DNA of 64,000 bases from DATJPW01 sp963752855 (GCA_963752855.1 CAVVZX010000051.1:15760-79759); one strand, 5' to 3'. Positions 49,543 to 59,077 are shown, numbered from the stretch's first letter. The notes: generated by a model from the letters alone, not told the origin. Numbers and translations are program-made.

Positions 49543-49582
49543 ACGGGATCAGAGATTTTTTCTGGTCCCGTCCTTTTTTTTT
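49543..49582 (+). terminator. Rho-independent terminator of acs-transporter operon
   Basis: ACGGGATCAGA (49543-49553) and TCTGGTCCCGT (49561-49571) form an 11-pair stem with one G-T wobble around GATTTTT-type loop bases, followed at once by CC and nine T residues. It lies 52 bases after the transporter stop. Confidence 0.9.
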
Positions 49583-49674
49583 ACCTCCACTAAAACTGAT
49601 TGGCCTTAGTTTTGGCTTGAATTCTTCGAATAACTGGATCAACCTAGTTTATTCGTCGTCTGAAGGCACGGGAG

Positions 49675-51354
49675 ATGGGGTTGGATCAAGTCCTACTTTC
49701 GATTGACTGCGGCACTCAGAGCCTGAGAGCTATCCTTTTCAGTCCCACCGGGGAACTCCTGGCCAAAGCTAAAACCGAGTACGAGCCCTATTTGAGTGCT
49801 GAACCAGGACGGGCCGAGCAGGACCCTGAAATATTCTGGAAGAGTTTGTGTGATACATGCCGGGATTTGAGACAAAAAGAACCCGATCTTTTCCGGAAAA
49901 TAGTCGGAATGGGGATTACTTCGCAGCGAAACAGCATGGTCAACGTTGATGAAGACGGAAATCCCCTGCGGCCGGTCATAACATGGTTGGATCAGCGAAA
50001 AGCTAAGAAAGTATATTCCCCCAGAGGGATTATGAATCTGGTGTACCACGTTATTGGAATGAGCGAAGCCATCGTTAAGGCCCAGATGGATGGAAAATGT
50101 AATTGGATCAGGCAATATCAACCGGATATCTGGCTTAAGACTCACAAATATCTTCAGGTTTCCGGATTTTTGAATTTTAGACTGACAGGCAATTTCGCGG
50201 ACTCCATTGCTTGTCAGATCGGGCACATTCCATTTAATTACAAAAAGATGAGATGGGGTTCTAAACGTGATCTGACGTCAAAACTGTTCCCTATAGAATC
50301 GGACAAACTTCCTGAAGCCGTAAAGCCGGGAGACACAATCGGCACAATAACCGCCAGAGCCTCCGAGCAGACGGGAATTCCTGAAGGCATACCAGTTATT
50401 GCGTGCGGATCGGATAAGGGGTGTGAAACGATCGGTATGGGAGTCGTCAATGAGACGATGGCAAGTCTCAGCTTCGGGACCACCGCCACGGTTCAAACCA
50501 CATCAAGAAGATACTTTGAGCCGCTGCGCTTTATGCCCGCCTATCCAGCCCCTATTCCGGGCCACTATAATCCTGAGGTTGAGATCTTCAGGGGTTTTTG
50601 GATGATCACCTGGTTCAAGAACGAGTTCGCTTATCAGGAGATACTCGAAGCCAAGGAAAAGGGCGTAGTTCCTGAAGTGATTCTGAACAGATTGTTGACC
50701 CAAGTTCCTCCCGGTTCCATGGGGCTGATGCTACAGCCGTATTGGGGGCCCGGACTTAAGCATCCCGCGGCCAAAGGGGCCATGATCGGATTCGGAGACA
50801 TACACACGAAGGCTCACGTATATCGCGCAATGATAGAAGGTTTGGCTTATGCTCTTCTCGACGGCCTGCACAAGATAGAACACGCCGGAAAATTCAAAAC
50901 GGAACGAGTCGCCGTGTCTGGCGGAGCGTCCAGAAGCGATGAGATTTGCCATATTACCGCGGACATTTTCGATCTTCCTTTGGTGCGAGGCAAAACCCAC
51001 GAGACATCGGGCCTTGGAGCGGCGATCGTGACTTCCGTAGGATTGGGCATACATCCTTCATTTCAAGCTGCCATAGAAAAGATGGTTCAATATAATTCAG
51101 TATTTGAGCCTAATCCGAAGAATGTCGCCTTGTACAGAAGTCTGTACCATCGAGTGTACCAAAAAATCTATAAGTCTCTAAAATCGCTGTATAGAGAGAT
51201 CAGAGAGATAACGGGATATCCGGAAGGATACGGGGATTGCCACGCCTCATTCACAGCCGTCGAATTCGATATCGAACTTCTTCAGGTAACGGTAAAACGA
51301 GTCTCGGGACACTTGCAGGACACCGGCGGCGGCTTTTTTATTGCCATTACATGA
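49675..51354 (+). CDS. FGGY-family carbohydrate kinase
   Basis: An intact frame with LLSIDCGTQSLRAILFSP (phosphate-1 motif), MGITSQRNSMVNVDEDG, VITWLDQR, VIACGSDKGCETIGMGVV, SLSFGTTATVQTTS and RVAVSGGASRSDEICHI, the blocks of FGGY sugar/polyol kinases. It transfers phosphate from ATP to a sugar or polyol; the substrate is not evident. The family core ends about REIREITGYPEG near residue 520; the last 40 residues are antisense to a regulator tail, so the stop has probably been lost by a frameshift near 51220. It follows the acs-transporter terminator and appears to be its own unit. Confidence 0.85.
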   Translation: MGLDQVLLSIDCGTQSLRAILFSPTGELLAKAKTEYEPYLSAEPGRAEQDPEIFWKSLCDTCRDLRQKEPDLFRKIVGMGITSQRNSMVNVDEDGNPLRPVITWLDQRKAKKVYSPRGIMNLVYHVIGMSEAIVKAQMDGKCNWIRQYQPDIWLKTHKYLQVSGFLNFRLTGNFADSIACQIGHIPFNYKKMRWGSKRDLTSKLFPIESDKLPEAVKPGDTIGTITARASEQTGIPEGIPVIACGSDKGCETIGMGVVNETMASLSFGTTATVQTTSRRYFEPLRFMPAYPAPIPGHYNPEVEIFRGFWMITWFKNEFAYQEILEAKEKGVVPEVILNRLLTQVPPGSMGLMLQPYWGPGLKHPAAKGAMIGFGDIHTKAHVYRAMIEGLAYALLDGLHKIEHAGKFKTERVAVSGGASRSDEICHITADIFDLPLVRGKTHETSGLGAAIVTSVGLGIHPSFQAAIEKMVQYNSVFEPNPKNVALYRSLYHRVYQKIYKSLKSLYREIREITGYPEGYGDCHASFTAVEFDIELLQVTVKRVSGHLQDTGGGFFIAIT

Positions 51355-51699
51355 GCTGGAGCGCGCCCGTGCACATGATTTTTGTGACCTCATCAACGAC
51401 TTCTCCGAGGGCGTCGGGCGATGCATCCACTTTGAAACACGATTCGTCAGCCCCTCCCGCGCCCAGCGGCACGGCGATATCAAAAGGCCCCCCATCCCAA
51501 AGCATCAAGGCGCGTCAAGGACGTTCCTTAGTTCTCTTACGTTTCCTGGCCAATCGTACTGAGTGAGCGCCATCATGACTGAATCGTTGATCGAAGGAAT
51601 GCGCGATAGCTGCATTTCAGTCGCAAGCTTGGACAAAATTTCCGCCACTATCGCTGGTACATTTGACGCCACCGCTCCTGCTGTTGGAATTGCAGCCAC
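51247..51699 (-). pseudogene. C-terminal tail of an NtrC-type sigma-54 regulator
   Basis: ALTQYDWPGNVRELRNVL is the end of a sigma-54 AAA domain and GNKKAAAGVLQVSRDSFY RYLKK is a Fis-type helix-turn-helix. They lie in shifting frames, with GGPFDIAVPLGAGGADES and CFKVDASPDALGEVVDEV between. The GAFTGA and Walker motifs are missing and the segment merges at its start with the small exported protein gene at 51.65-51.9 kb. It is therefore a decayed or truncated gene, not a functional regulator. Confidence 0.7.
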
Positions 51700-51902
51700 T
51701 GTTGACGGTCATACATTTGACGCATCTGTTCCATTCTCTGCCATTGAAGCCATTGCTGCCGCTCGTTCGCCTGTCTCATCAGCTCCTGTTGCACCCACGG
51801 CGACATCTGACCGGCAGCGAGGTTAGGCAATACAGTTAATGCAACCGCCATGATCAAAATCAGGGTCAATGGCCTTGCGATGGATTTTTTGATGCCTTTC
51901 AT
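51648..51902 (-). CDS. Small exported Gln/Trp-rich repeat protein
   Basis: An 84-residue frame starts MKGIKKSIARPLTLILIM with a classic signal peptide (ending NLAAG-Q). The mature part repeats RQQWLQWQRMEQMRQMYD and RQQWLQFQQQERWRQMYQ, a Gln/Arg/Trp/Met-rich periodicity suggestive of an amphipathic helix. A good ribosome site (CGAAAGGAAG) precedes the start. No family is recognised. Its 3-prime end overlaps the sigma-54 regulator remnant, so it may be truncated by that junction. Confidence 0.55.
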   Translation of the reverse strand: MKGIKKSIARPLTLILIMAVALTVLPNLAAGQMSPWVQQELMRQANERQQWLQWQRMEQMRQMYDRQQWLQFQQQERWRQMYQR

Positions 51903-52190
51903 AGTTCTTCCTTTCGCCGTAAGGGCGCTTGACCGATAACCGGATCAAAACCACCGCGGGCTATATCACAAATTTGTCTAATGATGTATGGAATTAACAC
52001 TCAGACTCGGAGAGAATGCCACACGAAGCGCTTGGCGTCAGAGAGGTCCGCCCCAGAGGCTCGCGAATGGGGAGCGACTAGGCGCAAGAATTGATGTGAT
52101 GCAACCGGACAAGTTGTCAGCGACAGCGCAGCTCAAGTCAATAGCTTAGCGCAGCCTGCGGCGAAGCTCTCACTATTGCTTCCCAAATGG

Positions 52191-53111
52191 TCAGAAGTTG
52201 ACCTGGGCCAAGCCTTTCAGGCCGAGCATTTCCCGCGCTTCCGTGGGCGTGGCGGGCTCTACCCCTAGTTCTTTTCCAATGCGGATGATTTTTTCCACCT
52301 GCTCCGCATTGCTTTTCGCCAGCGTGCCCTTTTCGAGGTAAAGACTGTCTTCGAGTCCCACCCGCGCGTTACCGCCCAAGATAAGGGATGCCGTGCAGAG
52401 CCGCATTTGGTCCTTTCCGGCAGCGCACACCGAAAATTGAAAATCGCCTATCTGCTTCCTGGCTGTGTCCACCAGGAATACGAGATTTTCCGGAGTTGGT
52501 GGAATCCCGCCCAGAATGCCCATGACAAATTGAAGGTACACCGGCCTCCTGGCAAACCCCCGCTCCAGCAGGAAGGCTAGATTGTTGATCATGCCGACGT
52601 CGTAAATTTCAAACTCCGGTTTGGTATTGTTCTGGTAAATGAAGCTCAGGAACTCACGCATCGTCTTGAACGTATTGGGAAAGATGAAGTCCTCGGTCGC
52701 TTCAAGATATGGCTTTTCCCAATCGAATTTAAAGTCGTCAAATTTCTGAAGGACCTGAAAAAGCGCGAAATTCAGTGAACCCACATTAAGCGAGGACATT
52801 TCAGGCTTCAGGTTGGTTACCACAGCGACTCGTTTTTCCGTGGGTTCTCCCAAGCGCCCGCCTGTAGTAAAGCACATCACGACGTCACATCGTTTCTTCA
52901 CTTCCACCGCAATCTTACGATACACGTCCTGGTCCGCTGTCGGAAAGCCGGTGAGGGGGTCGCGCACATGGATGTGAACGATCGCAGCGCCTGCGGCGTG
53001 AGAGGCAACGCATTCCTCTACCATTTGTTCCACAGTGTACGGCAGGAAAGGTGACATACTGGGAGTGTGGATCGCTCCCGTAATGGCTGCTGTGAATATG
53101 GTTTTCGACAT
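52191..53111 (-). CDS. 3-keto-5-aminohexanoate cleavage family enzyme (BKACE)
   Basis: An intact 306-residue protein. IVHIHVRD places the Zn-binding His46 and His48 exactly as in characterised Kce enzymes; MSSLNVGSLNFALF, EFEIYDVGMINNLAFLL, FVMGILGGIPPTPENLVF and GGNARVGLEDSLYL complete the BKACE pattern. The family condenses a beta-keto acid with acetyl-CoA to give acetoacetate and a new CoA ester. The substrate varies (aminoketo acid, dehydrocarnitine and others) and is not clear here. It is the last gene of the operon that starts with the XRE-cupin regulator. Confidence 0.88.
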   Translation of the reverse strand: MSKTIFTAAITGAIHTPSMSPFLPYTVEQMVEECVASHAAGAAIVHIHVRDPLTGFPTADQDVYRKIAVEVKKRCDVVMCFTTGGRLGEPTEKRVAVVTNLKPEMSSLNVGSLNFALFQVLQKFDDFKFDWEKPYLEATEDFIFPNTFKTMREFLSFIYQNNTKPEFEIYDVGMINNLAFLLERGFARRPVYLQFVMGILGGIPPTPENLVFLVDTARKQIGDFQFSVCAAGKDQMRLCTASLILGGNARVGLEDSLYLEKGTLAKSNAEQVEKIIRIGKELGVEPATPTEAREMLGLKGLAQVNF

Positions 53112-53166
53112 GGAATCTTCTCTCCGATTGAATTGCGCACATTGGCGCCGGCTGGCGCCGATCTCG

Positions 53167-54123
53167 TCAGGGCGCCTCTCGGGCCCGAAATTCGCGAATG
53201 AAATCTTTCACCATCTCATCCAATCCATATTTGACTGCCCAGCCCCAATCTCGACATGCGCGATCATCGCTGATTCTCACTCCGGCGAGCCCGGTCACCA
53301 GGCTCATTATATGGGCATCCGGGACAAAAGAGAGATCTGCGTGCGGCACTCGTTGTCGCACCGCTTGGACCAATTGTCCAGCCGAGTACGCGGGCTTGAT
53401 GCCTGCGATGTTGTATACCGCACTCGAAAGCTTCGATTTCTCAGCCTCCGCTAACAATAGTAAGGCACGGGCCGCGTCTTTGAAATAGATTGCCGGCACT
53501 TTAGCTTCGGGCTCGACGGGGATTGCGTAGGGCCGGCCTTTCAGCGGTTCTTCTATGGCCCAGCAGTTGTAGCTGGACATATGGCTCACCGTCGAAAAAG
53601 GCCCCACGACAGACGGCAACCGAAGCCCTCTGAAATCCAGACCGAAACGCCGCGCGTAATACTTTCCCAGGAGTTCGCCGAACACCTTGCACGTGCCATA
53701 AATGGTTGCGGGATGGCAACAGGTAGTTTCAGTCACTTCGTCATCGGGAAGGTCTTCGGAATAGACCGCTATGCTACTGGAGAAGACCACCTGCCCCACA
53801 CTGAAAATTCTGGCCGCTTCCAGAACGTTGTAGGTTCCGACGGCATTCACATCGAAGGCCTGCCAGGGGTTTTGCTCAGATGGAAGTGACAGCATTCCCC
53901 CAAGGTGAAATATACGATGAACCTTTGTCTTCGAGACAGCGTTGGCCAACTCGGACAGATTTGCCACCGAGCCGCGCACGTGCTCGAAGCGGCCGGAAAG
54001 CCCACTCAAAGCCCCGCGAATTTCCACCACATCGAAAACGATCGGGCGTTCGCCCTTTTCGATGAGGGTTTTCGTGAGTTCCGCGCCCACAAACCCTGTT
54101 CCACCTGTTATAAGCGAATTCAT
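53167..54123 (-). CDS. NAD-dependent epimerase/dehydratase (extended SDR)
   Basis: An intact 318-residue protein. MNSLITGGTGFVGAELTK is the NAD-binding glycine motif, SSSIAVYSE the catalytic Ser/Thr region and IYGTCKVFGE the YxxxK pair. NVLEAARIFSVGQVVFSS and DAARALLLLAEAEKS are typical of the UDP-galactose-4-epimerase-like and L-threonine-dehydrogenase-like extended SDRs. It oxidises, epimerises or dehydrates an alcohol-bearing metabolite. Between the binding protein and BKACE genes on the same strand it probably serves the same catabolic route, perhaps making the keto acid. Substrate unknown. Confidence 0.8.
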   Translation of the reverse strand: MNSLITGGTGFVGAELTKTLIEKGERPIVFDVVEIRGALSGLSGRFEHVRGSVANLSELANAVSKTKVHRIFHLGGMLSLPSEQNPWQAFDVNAVGTYNVLEAARIFSVGQVVFSSSIAVYSEDLPDDEVTETTCCHPATIYGTCKVFGELLGKYYARRFGLDFRGLRLPSVVGPFSTVSHMSSYNCWAIEEPLKGRPYAIPVEPEAKVPAIYFKDAARALLLLAEAEKSKLSSAVYNIAGIKPAYSAGQLVQAVRQRVPHADLSFVPDAHIMSLVTGLAGVRISDDRACRDWGWAVKYGLDEMVKDFIREFRAREAP

Positions 54124-54517
54124 TCCTCTTCCACCGTTTGGTCACATAATTGGGCCTGAAACGCAGGGACTATGATTGCGGGCTAATAGCCCCGAAGACA
54201 TATCACACCCGTTTGTGAGGCCAAATACCCTAGGAAACTGTCTCAGAATGCCCACCACCAAAATCGTAGTACGTTGCAGCGTAGGGGCAGGTCTTCTTGA
54301 GGAACGGGCGGTTCAAACCCCCTACAACCTCCTTTTGCCACCCACGGTGGATTGCATAGGCGTGCGCCTTCCAGTGGTGGACTGCCGTCTCTCCATTGAT
54401 ATCGTGGCGCAATTGCCGCAGTTAACGAAATTATGAGAAGTTTCCGAGGGTCTGCTCCCGCTGCTTCATCGTTTTAGCATTCGTACTTCATGACCTTCGT
54501 TTAATTAACGGCAGCCG
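54124..54517. other. Spacer inside the catabolic operon with a repeat word
   Basis: This gap between livK and the SDR gene holds GGAAACTGTCTCAGAATG at 54233-54250, nearly the same word as at 11494-11510, followed about 30 bases on by GTAGGGGCAGG (54282). Pairs of CCGCCC/GGGCGG-like bases further on suggest a weak hairpin. No gene is seen; the operon may be read through it. Confidence 0.4.
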
Positions 54518-55735
54518 CTACTTGGCCTTTATTCTCGTGCAACCGGTCTGGTCGCACGGCACTTCCACGTCCTTGGCCGGAATGGCCCAAGCCGGTCCTT
54601 CGAACGCGTGAGGAAAGAACTCGGACTTCGCGACGATCTCGGCCATCCAGATGGGCACCTGCGCCTGATGGTCGCACGCCCTCATGACCCATTCGCCCGC
54701 GGGTCCGTTGTATTTGAGCCCTTCCCAGGCCTTGATAACCGCTTCCACGTCGTCTGTGCCGGCTTTCTTAATCGCTTCAGCCCAAAACATGGTCGCCATG
54801 TAGCCCTTTCCAATCAACCAGGCAGGCCAGGCGCCTTTGTCCTTGTGGTATTCCGCAATAAACTTCTTGTTTGCCTCAGTGGGGATGGTGAGCATGTAGA
54901 TCTCGCTGGCCATACTGCCCACAACGGCGGCATCATTGGCCACTGCGGCAATCGCGGTCTCATCGTTGAGATAGTAACACGCGAATTTTGTCTTGAGGCC
55001 GAGCTGATTACCTTGTTTAAGTAGTAGAGTCAGATCGTTGCCCCAATTGGATGTAAAGATGATATCTGCTCCGGAACTTATAATCTGTGTCACATACGGG
55101 GCAAAATCCTTCTCCCCCAGCGGATGATAGAGTTCGGCCACGATGGTAGCGGACGGGGCAAGTTCCTTTAGCTTTTTGATGAATGCAGCGGTAGCTTCTT
55201 TACCGAAGGAGTAATCCTGGGCAATCGTGCATACCTTCTTGAAGCCCTTGTCAGCCACCCACTTGGCGAGCGCATACGAATGAGTATCGGTATTGCACGC
55301 AGTCCGGAAGAAATTTCGACTGCACTTTTCGTTCGTGAGACTGGCAGCGTCCATGCCGTAGCTAAAAAAGAGCGCGTTATTTTTTTCAACGAGCGCCGAC
55401 ATGGCCGCTCCTACACTGGAACCGGTCCCGCCGGCGAAATACTTCACGTTGTCCTTCAGAATAAGATTGGTTGCCTTACGGGTCGCAACATCAGGCTTAA
55501 GTTCGCTATCAACAGGGATCAACTCTACTTTCTTGCCCAACAGGCCACCTTGCTCGTTGATCTTTTTGACCGCGTAGTCCACTCCTGCCAGATATCGCTC
55601 ACCGATATCCTTGAAATTGCCCGACAGCGGCTCGGTCACGGCCAGCTTGATAGTATCGGCGGCATGCGCAGCTCCAAGCCACACGATAGCCATCAGAAGC
55701 ACCATGAGCAGTCTCAAACCCTTGTTCGCCAGCAT
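54518..55735 (-). CDS. livK: Branched-chain-amino-acid-type ABC transporter binding protein
   Basis: The start is ATG 55735 after AAAGGAGGAAAAAG. A signal peptide (LRLLMVLLMAIVWLGAAHA) leads to IKLAVTEPLSGNFKDIGE, VDYAVKKINEQGGLLGKK, FAGGTGSSVGAAMSALVE and VCTIAQDYSFGKEATAAF, the type 1 periplasmic binding fold of the LivJ/LivK/urea/amide group. About 405 residues. It captures the substrate and delivers it to LivHM. It sits downstream of livF in the same strand run. The substrate is unlikely to be a plain amino acid given the enzyme genes in the operon. Confidence 0.85.
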   Translation of the reverse strand: MLANKGLRLLMVLLMAIVWLGAAHAADTIKLAVTEPLSGNFKDIGERYLAGVDYAVKKINEQGGLLGKKVELIPVDSELKPDVATRKATNLILKDNVKYFAGGTGSSVGAAMSALVEKNNALFFSYGMDAASLTNEKCSRNFFRTACNTDTHSYALAKWVADKGFKKVCTIAQDYSFGKEATAAFIKKLKELAPSATIVAELYHPLGEKDFAPYVTQIISSGADIIFTSNWGNDLTLLLKQGNQLGLKTKFACYYLNDETAIAAVANDAAVVGSMASEIYMLTIPTEANKKFIAEYHKDKGAWPAWLIGKGYMATMFWAEAIKKAGTDDVEAVIKAWEGLKYNGPAGEWVMRACDHQAQVPIWMAEIVAKSEFFPHAFEGPAWAIPAKDVEVPCDQTGCTRIKAK

Positions 55736-55780
55736 CTTTTTCCTCCTTTGCGATTGATCGGGCATGTCCTCGCGGGCATG

Positions 55781-56497
55781 CTAAACTTCGAGATATTTCC
55801 GTCTCACGTCCTCAGCCTTTTCGAGCGATTCTCTGGCGCCTTCGAAGACTATGTTGCCTTTACTCATGATGTAGAAGCGCGACGCCACTCCGATGACTGC
55901 TTTCATGTTCTGTTCCACCAGCAGAATGGTCACGCCGGATCGCTGGATATCCACCAGCATTTGAATGACTGATTTGACAAGTATGGGAGCGAGCCCCTCG
56001 GTGGGCTCATCGACCAGAAGCAGTTGAGGATTGCCCATCAGCGTCCGCGCCACACTGAGCATTTGCTGTTCCCCTCCGGAAAGCTCATTCCCCATGTGGG
56101 ATTGAAGCTCTTTAAGCCTTGGGAACATCTTGTACGCCCTGTCGGTATCCCACATAGCCTCACTTGCCGTTTTCTGATCATTTCCCGTCTTGAAGCCGAT
56201 CACAAGGTTCTCGTGAACCGAAAGACTCGGGAAAATCCTTCGATCTTCGGGGACGATACCCACTCCCAGACGGGCAATCTGATACGGCAAGAGTCCCACA
56301 ATGTCTCTACCCCCAAGGAGAATTTGCCCCTGGGCCGGCTTGACCATGCCCATGACGCTTTTGAGTGTGGTAGTCTTTCCGACACCGTTTCGGCCCAGCA
56401 GGCAGACCATCTCACCCTTCTGGAGCCTCAAATCCACCCCCTGGAGAATGTGGCTCTTGTCGTAGTAGCTGTGCACATCCAAGAGTTCCAAGAACAT
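55781..56497 (-). CDS. livF: Branched-chain-type ABC transporter ATPase LivF
   Basis: The start is ATG 56497, one base beyond the livG stop (GACTGACATG), so they are coupled. MFLELLDVHSYYDKSHIL, Walker A GRNGVGKTTTLKS, signature LSGGEQQMLSVAR and Walker B LLLVDEPTEGLAP are all present in 238 residues. LivF-type ATPases work as a heterodimer with LivG to drive import through LivHM. Confidence 0.9.
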   Translation of the reverse strand: MFLELLDVHSYYDKSHILQGVDLRLQKGEMVCLLGRNGVGKTTTLKSVMGMVKPAQGQILLGGRDIVGLLPYQIARLGVGIVPEDRRIFPSLSVHENLVIGFKTGNDQKTASEAMWDTDRAYKMFPRLKELQSHMGNELSGGEQQMLSVARTLMGNPQLLLVDEPTEGLAPILVKSVIQMLVDIQRSGVTILLVEQNMKAVIGVASRFYIMSKGNIVFEGARESLEKAEDVRRKYLEV

Positions 56498-56498
56498 G

Positions 56499-57240
56499 TC
56501 AGTCGCTCCCCAAGTAGGCATCTTTTACACGCTCGATCCTGGCGCACCACGTCCGGCGGCCCGGAAACCAGCACAATGCCGTTGTGCAAGACAGTCACAG
56601 TGTCGGCCAGTGAGAAAACCACTTCCATATCGTGCTCGATGATAATCAGCGTACGGCCCGCTGTTACCCGCTCAATGATTTCCACCGCTTCCAAGGTCTC
56701 CTCTCTGGTCATCCCGGCTGTAGGTTCATCCAGGAGAATCAACTCCGGATTGGTGGACAGAGCCATGGCGATCTCGAGGCCTCTCTGCCGTCCATAAGAA
56801 AGCTCGCGGGCAGGGACATCCGCAAATTCGGCCAATCCGACCTGCTTCAGAATTTGCCAAGTTGTCTCATCGATTTCCGGTTGAGCGCCGGGGCCACTGA
56901 TGAAGCTATATCGCAAGCCGAATCGAGACCTGACGCCGGACCGCACGTTTTCGAACACATCCAACCCGAAAAAAGCGTTGTTAATCTGAAAAGATCGAGC
57001 CAAACCAAGTCGATTGCGGACATGGGCGGAATAACCCGCAATGTTGATCCCCTTGAAAATGATTGTTCCGTAACTGGCCTGATGCTTTCCGGTTATCACG
57101 TTGAAAAGGGTCGTCTTTCCCGCGCCGTTGGGACCTATGATCGCGTGTCTTGCCCCCTCCTCGACCGACATATCTATGCCCCTCAGCACGATAAGCTTGG
57201 AAAAGTCTTTTCTGACATCTGTCAATTCCAGGATGCTCAC
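56499..57240 (-). CDS. livG: Branched-chain-type ABC transporter ATPase LivG (C-terminal frameshift)
   Basis: MSILELTDVRKDFSKLIV, Walker A GPNGAGKTTLFN, the LivG-type LARSFQINNAFFGLDVFE, signature ELSYGRQRGLEIAMAL and Walker B LILLDEPTAGMT define this ATPase. One extra base near 56535 pushes the frame past its end; removing it gives VRQDERVKDAYLGSD and a TGA at 56499-56501 just before livF. Restored length is about 247 residues. The first four bases overlap the livM stop. Confidence 0.88.
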
Positions 57241-58220
57241 GACTCCTCCTGAGGCGCAGCAGCGATTCGATTCCTGCGGGTTCTAGCCCACACGCCGACA
57301 TCTTCGATCAATTTAGTCAGTCCGCCCGGAGCGAAAATGACCATGACAATGAAGATCAACCCCATGAAAAACTGCCAACGGTCGGTAATATCGCTAAGAA
57401 AGTTCTGGAGATAGATGTACACGAAGGCCCCCAATATCGGGCCTGTAAATCGTCCGGTCCCACCCACGAAGGTGATGAGCAGCACTGTCGTGGTCATGCC
57501 GATGGAGATCGCGTCTACAGAAACGAAGCCGAAAAACAGAGCGTAAAACGAGCCGGCGAGCCCGGCCAACCCACCGGTGACCGTAAAGAGGATCAGCCTG
57601 GTGAGGTTCGTGGAATAGCCGAGGAATTTCATGCGCTCTTCGTTTTCTCTCATCAATATTATCGTCTTACCCATGGCGGTCCCGATGAAATATGCGCTGA
57701 ACAAAATCGCTAAACCCACCACGACAAGAGTAACGAAATAAAAGACTACAACGTCGGCTGTGTTGAGAGTGACAAAGCCAAGATTGATGGCGGGACGCGC
57801 CAGACTCAGACCGTCGTCGCCGTGAGTGATGAAAGTGAACTTTATGGCCATCGCGTGGAAAAGGGCATTGAACGCGAGCGTCAGCAGAGCGAATGACGCT
57901 CCTTTGTGCCTCAAAATAAGGAAACCTATCAAACATCCCACCAGCGTGGCCGCGCCGGTGGCAAGCGCCACCACGGCAAAGAAATTCATGCCCGGCACTC
58001 GGTTCAAGGCTACGGCCGTGGTGTAGGCGCCCAATCCAAAGAAGAGCGCATGGCCGAACGAGAGCAGATTCCCATATCCCAAGAGAAGATTGTATGAGAC
58101 CGCGAAGAGCGCAAAAACGATCATCTCGGTAAGAAGGCTCACGTGAAACTTGCCCAGCGCAAAGGGCAGCCCCAACAAGACAAGCGCCACCAGAATTCCG
58201 GGTGCGTAGCGGTTCATCAC
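57237..58220 (-). CDS. livM: Branched-chain-type ABC transporter permease LivM
   Basis: An intact 327-residue permease with about nine membrane helices (LLTEMIVFALFAVSYNLL, GNLLSFGHALFFGLGAYT, MRENEERMKFLGYSTNLT, GFVSVDAISIGMTTTVLL, FVGGTGRFTGPILGAFVY). The NLLLGYGNLLSFGHA and FVGGTGRFTGP motifs are characteristic of LivM. It forms the channel with LivH. It overlaps livG by four bases and livH by four bases, so the three genes are translationally coupled. Confidence 0.9.
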   Translation of the reverse strand: MMNRYAPGILVALVLLGLPFALGKFHVSLLTEMIVFALFAVSYNLLLGYGNLLSFGHALFFGLGAYTTAVALNRVPGMNFFAVVALATGAATLVGCLIGFLILRHKGASFALLTLAFNALFHAMAIKFTFITHGDDGLSLARPAINLGFVTLNTADVVVFYFVTLVVVGLAILFSAYFIGTAMGKTIILMRENEERMKFLGYSTNLTRLILFTVTGGLAGLAGSFYALFFGFVSVDAISIGMTTTVLLITFVGGTGRFTGPILGAFVYIYLQNFLSDITDRWQFFMGLIFIVMVIFAPGGLTKLIEDVGVWARTRRNRIAAAPQEES

Positions 58221-59077
58221 GATTGCCTCCCGAACAGGCCGGAAGGTTTCACAACCAATACGGCAGCCATCAACAAATAAATTAAGGCGAGAGAGAACTT
58301 GGGAAACAACATCACGCCGAACGCTTGAAGTTGACCTATCATCAGCGAGGCCACCACCGCCCCCCCGAGGCTCCCCATACCCCCGATCACGATCACGACG
58401 AATGCGTCCACCAGGATGGAATCAGCCATTGCCGGAGACGTTGTGAGGAGCGGGCCGGCAATGACGCCGGCGAAACCGGACAAAGCGGCGCCGAAACCGA
58501 AGACGGCCATAAACAAAATCGGTACGTTAATACCCAGGGCCCCGACCATTTCTCCGTCGTCGACGGCCCCGCGAATGATGACGCCCATACGCGTCTTGAA
58601 TAGCGCTGCGGCCATGAGGAGCCCGATAAAGACAGACGTCGAAAACACGAACAGTCTATATACCGGGTAGGTAATCCCGAAGAATTCAACACTCTGGGCC
58701 AGTATTCCTGCGATAGGGACTGCAAGAGGCCGCGTGCCCCAAATCCACTTCACCGACTCCATGATGATGTAGGCTACTCCGAAAGTGAGCAGCAATTCAT
58801 GCACATGACCAAGGACATGGACCTTCCTCAAGAGAAACCGCTCAACAATAGCGCCGATACCAAAAAGAAGAGCGGGCGCCACTACCAGAGAGAGCCAGAA
58901 ATTACCGGTCAGCTGGAGCAAGGACCAGGAAAAGTAAGCTCCTAGCATGTAGAAGGTCGCATGCGCAAAATTCAGGACGTTCATCATCCCGAAGACCAGC
59001 GTCAGGCCGGAGGATACAAGAAACAGAAGGCCTGCGTATGTCAAACCGTGAAGAAAAAAGATGATTATTGCGTTCAC
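58217..59077 (-). CDS. livH: Branched-chain-type ABC transporter permease LivH
   Basis: The best start is GTG 59077 behind GGGTGAACG; the longer frame upstream adds a non-conserved basic stretch. VSSGLTLVFGMMNVLNFA, HATFYMLGAYFSWSLL, YIIMESVKWIWGTRP and GGMGSLGGAVVASLMIGQ are LivH signatures in about 286 residues with eight or nine membrane helices. It pairs with LivM in the inner membrane. It overlaps livM by four bases and follows the dehydrogenase gene by 64 bases. Confidence 0.88.
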   Translation of the reverse strand: MNAIIIFFLHGLTYAGLLFLVSSGLTLVFGMMNVLNFAHATFYMLGAYFSWSLLQLTGNFWLSLVVAPALLFGIGAIVERFLLRKVHVLGHVHELLLTFGVAYIIMESVKWIWGTRPLAVPIAGILAQSVEFFGITYPVYRLFVFSTSVFIGLLMAAALFKTRMGVIIRGAVDDGEMVGALGINVPILFMAVFGFGAALSGFAGVIAGPLLTTSPAMADSILVDAFVVIVIGGMGSLGGAVVASLMIGQLQAFGVMLFPKFSLALIYLLMAAVLVVKPSGLFGRQS

